From NCBI GenBank assembly GCA_005882765.1, contig VBDV01000119.1, forward strand, positions 1 through 38,007: a DNA stretch of 38,007 bases, given 5' to 3'. Positions within the stretch are counted from its first letter, which is position 1. Every line of letters starts with the position of its first letter. The DNA comes from Chloroflexota bacterium. Lineage in GTDB: Bacteria > Chloroflexota > Limnocylindria > P2-11E. Positions 36,701-38,007 of the stretch are shown piece after piece. The notes under the pieces were generated by a model. That model did no database searches, had not been told where the DNA came from, and saw nothing but the letters and a program-made list of their open reading frames with translations. The position numbers and the translations under genes were made by a program.

Positions 36701-36770
36701 TCCGCTGCGCGGCGATCGCGAGGTAGAGCTGCGTGTCGAAGTTGCCGAGCGCGGCGAGAAGGTCGTTCAA
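33768..36770 (-). CDS. PAP2 phosphatase fused to GH38 alpha-mannosidase
   Basis: This 1000-residue frame joins two enzymes. Residues 1-185 are a PAP2 membrane phosphatase with about six helices: K83-x6-R90-P91, FPSGDAA at 117-123 (Asp where His is usual in PSGH) and R154-x5-H160-x3-D164. Residues 193-1000 match glycoside hydrolase family 38: VIPHTHWDREWYERF, then YVADPFGHPAQLPQIL with the probable nucleophile D313, and the long beta-rich C-terminal half. The positive segment VRRRLRWR after the last helix suggests that GH38 faces the cytoplasm. The start is TTG (TTGA overlap with dedA). The junction is seamless, but a lost stop or assembly error cannot be excluded. Confidence 0.85.
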   Translation of the reverse strand: MNDLLAALGNFDTQLYLAIAAQRNFVTSVIAVALTYLNWDGFFWWILAFLLLRSRGLNRRGIAATGTVVLAILTSWAFTEIAKVVLRRPRPFDALANAPGPLPAPETVIAHPSSYSFPSGDAALAMGAAVAFAYVSPRYRVPVLLLGISCALARVVVGVHYPFDVLGGMTVGIVFGLLAPRAVALVRRRLRWRAFVIPHTHWDREWYERFEGYRARLVPMVSRLLDVLERDPDFRSFTFDGQTIAIQDYLEKRPADLARVEALVRSDRLLIGPWHVLADLLLVSGESIVRNLQEGLRSAGELGRAARVAYVADPFGHPAQLPQILRAFGYDTYVFARGMGDEGESVGSEFWWEAPSGDRVRAAHLVDHYSNALPLVGPASEGPDALRRRVKEKTAKILDRLTPYANGDAVLLMVGDDHVEAYARLPEAVREMRQAFPNVDVRIASLEDFASAMPALQHRVSGEIASGRYRPILRGVNSTRVWIKQENVACERLLLERCEPLDALTGGTARDELRDLWRMLLQNHPHDSICGCSIDAVHDVDMAPRFEYVRERGTALASRLLERLAGPGTRAMLWDSLPWPRDTVVPIDGRPTRVRSNGLGLAPVVVAPAPAVRADGDAAIENGLLRVEVDVDGSFVIVDKATGDRGGRQNRLISEGDRGDEYTYSYAGPTVGSEGVVGTRATSVTGDRATATVEFVLRLPAQLRDDRLARSPELVDCPVRTEVSLDAGERRVDVTLEVDNRASDHRLRALCETGTRALTHQCGAAFAMLERSNRFEVRRRWIEPPTSEACVHDFVAVKGATKGLAVGVDGLREYSVLHDGGTVAITLLRAVGFLSRGDLPERHGHAGPELATPSAQCIGSRSYRYTVVPIDEQIDVARAARIVREWLSAPIAVLGDGRPRSLMSFVDPATPLVLTSLRAGPDGTLVVRIANPEREEVSGTLRFDRAIRASRPVDLREGDQSLGNNGLDVIRTAAPLDIDGSLARAHLAPYEIATWIVQLA

Positions 36771-37402
36771 CGCGAACGCAGGTGGCGCCAGATGAAGACG
36801 CCGACGCCGAGGACGATGAGGCCGACGACGATGTAGTCGAGACCGCGAAGCTGGTGTTTCAGGTCCTGCCAGTTATCGCCGAGGACCATCCCGGCCCACA
36901 CGAGGAGCATCACCCACGGCACGGCGCCGACGATCGAGAAGAGGAGGAACCGCCACAGGGACATGCGGGCGATGCCCGCCGGGACGGAGATGAACGTGCG
37001 CACGATCGGGAGCATCCGCGAGAAGAGCACAGTCAGGTCGCCCCAGCGGCGGAACCAGCGGTCCGCCGTTTCGAGGTCGTGTGTGCTGATCAGGACATAG
37101 CGGCCGTAGCGCTCGAGGAGCGGACGACCGCCGAACGCCCCGACCGCATAGCTGACGAGGGAGCCAGCGGTATTTCCAAGCACGCCGGCAAGCACCGCGC
37201 CCCAATACGTCCACTGCCCACCGGTCAGAGGCTCGATGACCCCTCTCGATACGCTCCACCCCGCGAACGGGAGGATGAGCTCCGATGGGATCGGGATCGC
37301 GGCACTTTCGATGGCCATCGCGATCACGACGCCGATGTAACCGAAACGACCGTACAACGAGTCGATGAAAGGCAGGACGAATTGGTCGACGGCCTCGATC
37401 AA
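36767..37402 (-). CDS. DedA family membrane protein
   Basis: DedA proteins are inner-membrane proteins of the SNARE-associated/VTT group. Some flip undecaprenyl phosphate or phosphatidylethanolamine. The 211-residue product has IESAAIPIPSELILPFAGW, which is the ExxxPxPxE re-entrant motif, then LGNTAGSLVSYAVGAFGGRPLLERYG and FSRMLPIVRTFISVPAGIARMSLWRFLLFSIVGA. The start is TTG at 37400-37402 (TTG ATC GAG GCC) with GGAG just upstream. The stop overlaps the TTG of the PAP2-GH38 gene. A link with lipid-carrier recycling would fit the PAP2 domain next door, which is inference. Confidence 0.92.
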   Translation of the reverse strand: MIEAVDQFVLPFIDSLYGRFGYIGVVIAMAIESAAIPIPSELILPFAGWSVSRGVIEPLTGGQWTYWGAVLAGVLGNTAGSLVSYAVGAFGGRPLLERYGRYVLISTHDLETADRWFRRWGDLTVLFSRMLPIVRTFISVPAGIARMSLWRFLLFSIVGAVPWVMLLVWAGMVLGDNWQDLKHQLRGLDYIVVGLIVLGVGVFIWRHLRSR

Positions 37403-37426
37403 GTCTCCGTATCGTAGTTAACCCAA

Positions 37427-38007
37427 GTGCCTCTGACCTCCGCGCTTCCGGCGGATATGCGCGACGCCCTGCGGATGCAGGAGCGCGCCGACATCGTCGT
37501 AGGCATACCGAGCTTTCGAAACGCGGCGACGATCGGACACGTGACCGAGGCGGCGGCCGAGGGGCTCCGCCGCAATTTCCCCAACATGCGCGCCGTGATC
37601 GTGAACGCCGACGGAGGATCCGAGGACGGCACGCGCGATCGCGTGCGCGCGTCCGCCGACGGTGTGCCGATCGTGACCGGGCGGTACCAGGGCCGGTCGG
37701 GGAAGGGCTCCGCGTTCCGAGCGATCTTCGAGGCCGTCACGCTTCTCGGGGCTCGCGCCTGCGCGGTCGTCGACAGCGACCTCCGCAGCATCACCCCCGA
37801 GTGGATCGCGCGCCTCGTCGGCCCGATCGTGCGCGGCGAAGCGGACTACGTGACGCCGCTCTACGCGCGGCACAAGAACGACGGGACCATCACCAACACG
37901 ATCGCGTACCCGCTCACCCGGGCTCTCTACGGCGCGCGCGTGCGGCAGCCGATCGGCGGCGAGTTCGGTTTCGGCGCGGACCTCGCCCGTGTCTATCTCG
38001 CCGAGCC
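37427..38007 (+). CDS. Family 2-like glycosyltransferase, truncated at the window end
   Basis: The frame opens at GTG 37427, or more probably at ATG 37457 (MRDALRMQERADIVVGIPSFRNAAT), and runs off the right edge. The listed residues follow the GT-A fold: IVVGIPSFRNAATIGHV, VIVNADGGSEDGTRDRV, GRYQGRSGKGSAFRAIFEA, then the metal motif AVVDSDLRSITPEWIARL with DSD at residues 116-118. YVTPLYARHKNDGTITNTIAYPLTRALYGARVRQPIGGEFGFGADLA follows. The DSDLRSITPEW and PIGGEFG blocks recall glucosyl- or mannosyl-phosphoglycerate synthases, which make compatible solutes or polysaccharide precursors. The acceptor is not known. It is divergent from dedA by 24 nt and is not in the ORF track. Confidence 0.8.
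   Translation, partial: MPLTSALPADMRDALRMQERADIVVGIPSFRNAATIGHVTEAAAEGLRRNFPNMRAVIVNADGGSEDGTRDRVRASADGVPIVTGRYQGRSGKGSAFRAIFEAVTLLGARACAVVDSDLRSITPEWIARLVGPIVRGEADYVTPLYARHKNDGTITNTIAYPLTRALYGARVRQPIGGEFGFGADLARVYLAE

Overview
The window is high-GC, densely packed chromosomal DNA from a bacterium that is most likely a member of Chloroflexota. That placement is an inference. It rests on GC content, the hrcA-grpE-dnaK cluster under a perfect CIRCE element, a ugpC/DUF4388/ROK/gap/pgk/eno run, an auracyanin-like cupredoxin spacing, and the frequent use of GTG and TTG starts. No rRNA or tRNA gene, CRISPR array, insertion sequence or prophage was seen. Most genes lie on the minus strand in tightly coupled operons whose junctions overlap as ATGA, GTGA, TTGA or TGATG.

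Layout. 1-3.6 kb: the end of a membrane protein, an unrecognised minus-strand gene, then a plus-strand exported set (DUF2330 protein, cupredoxin, beta-propeller lipoprotein). 3.6-7.6 kb: the heat-shock operon hrcA-grpE-dnaK with a terminator and a small gene beyond it. 7.7-10.9 kb: mscL with a zinc-ribbon tail, a CheY-like regulator, a Crp-type regulator, a deoxyribosyltransferase-like/HTH fusion, and two very basic small proteins. 11-14.4 kb: lepA, an unknown gene and hemW. 14.4-16.9 kb: a MarR-controlled ABC-2 exporter. 17-19.9 kb: murJ, rpsT, a DinB-like gene and a lipoprotein.

19.9-25.8 kb is the most unusual part. An AAA+ ATPase diverges from a plus-strand leader that matches the cyclic di-AMP (ydaO-type) riboswitch. 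The only gene that leader can serve is an unlisted 50-residue zinc-ribbon protein. Beside it lies a minus-strand operon hipB-hipA-PEP-dependent phosphotransferase (rifampicin phosphotransferase-like architecture), whose hipBA part is visibly lower in GC.

25.8-33.1 kb: sugar uptake and lower glycolysis are joined in one direction: ugpC-type ATPase, DUF4388 protein, ROK kinase, gap, pgk, eno. Two of these genes (ROK kinase and pgk) have conserved N-termini encoded upstream of any ATG, GTG or TTG. 33.1-38 kb: a small exported protein preceded by a phased 21-bp repeat array, a 1000-residue PAP2 phosphatase/GH38 alpha-mannosidase fusion, a DedA protein, and the start of a family 2 glycosyltransferase running off the end.
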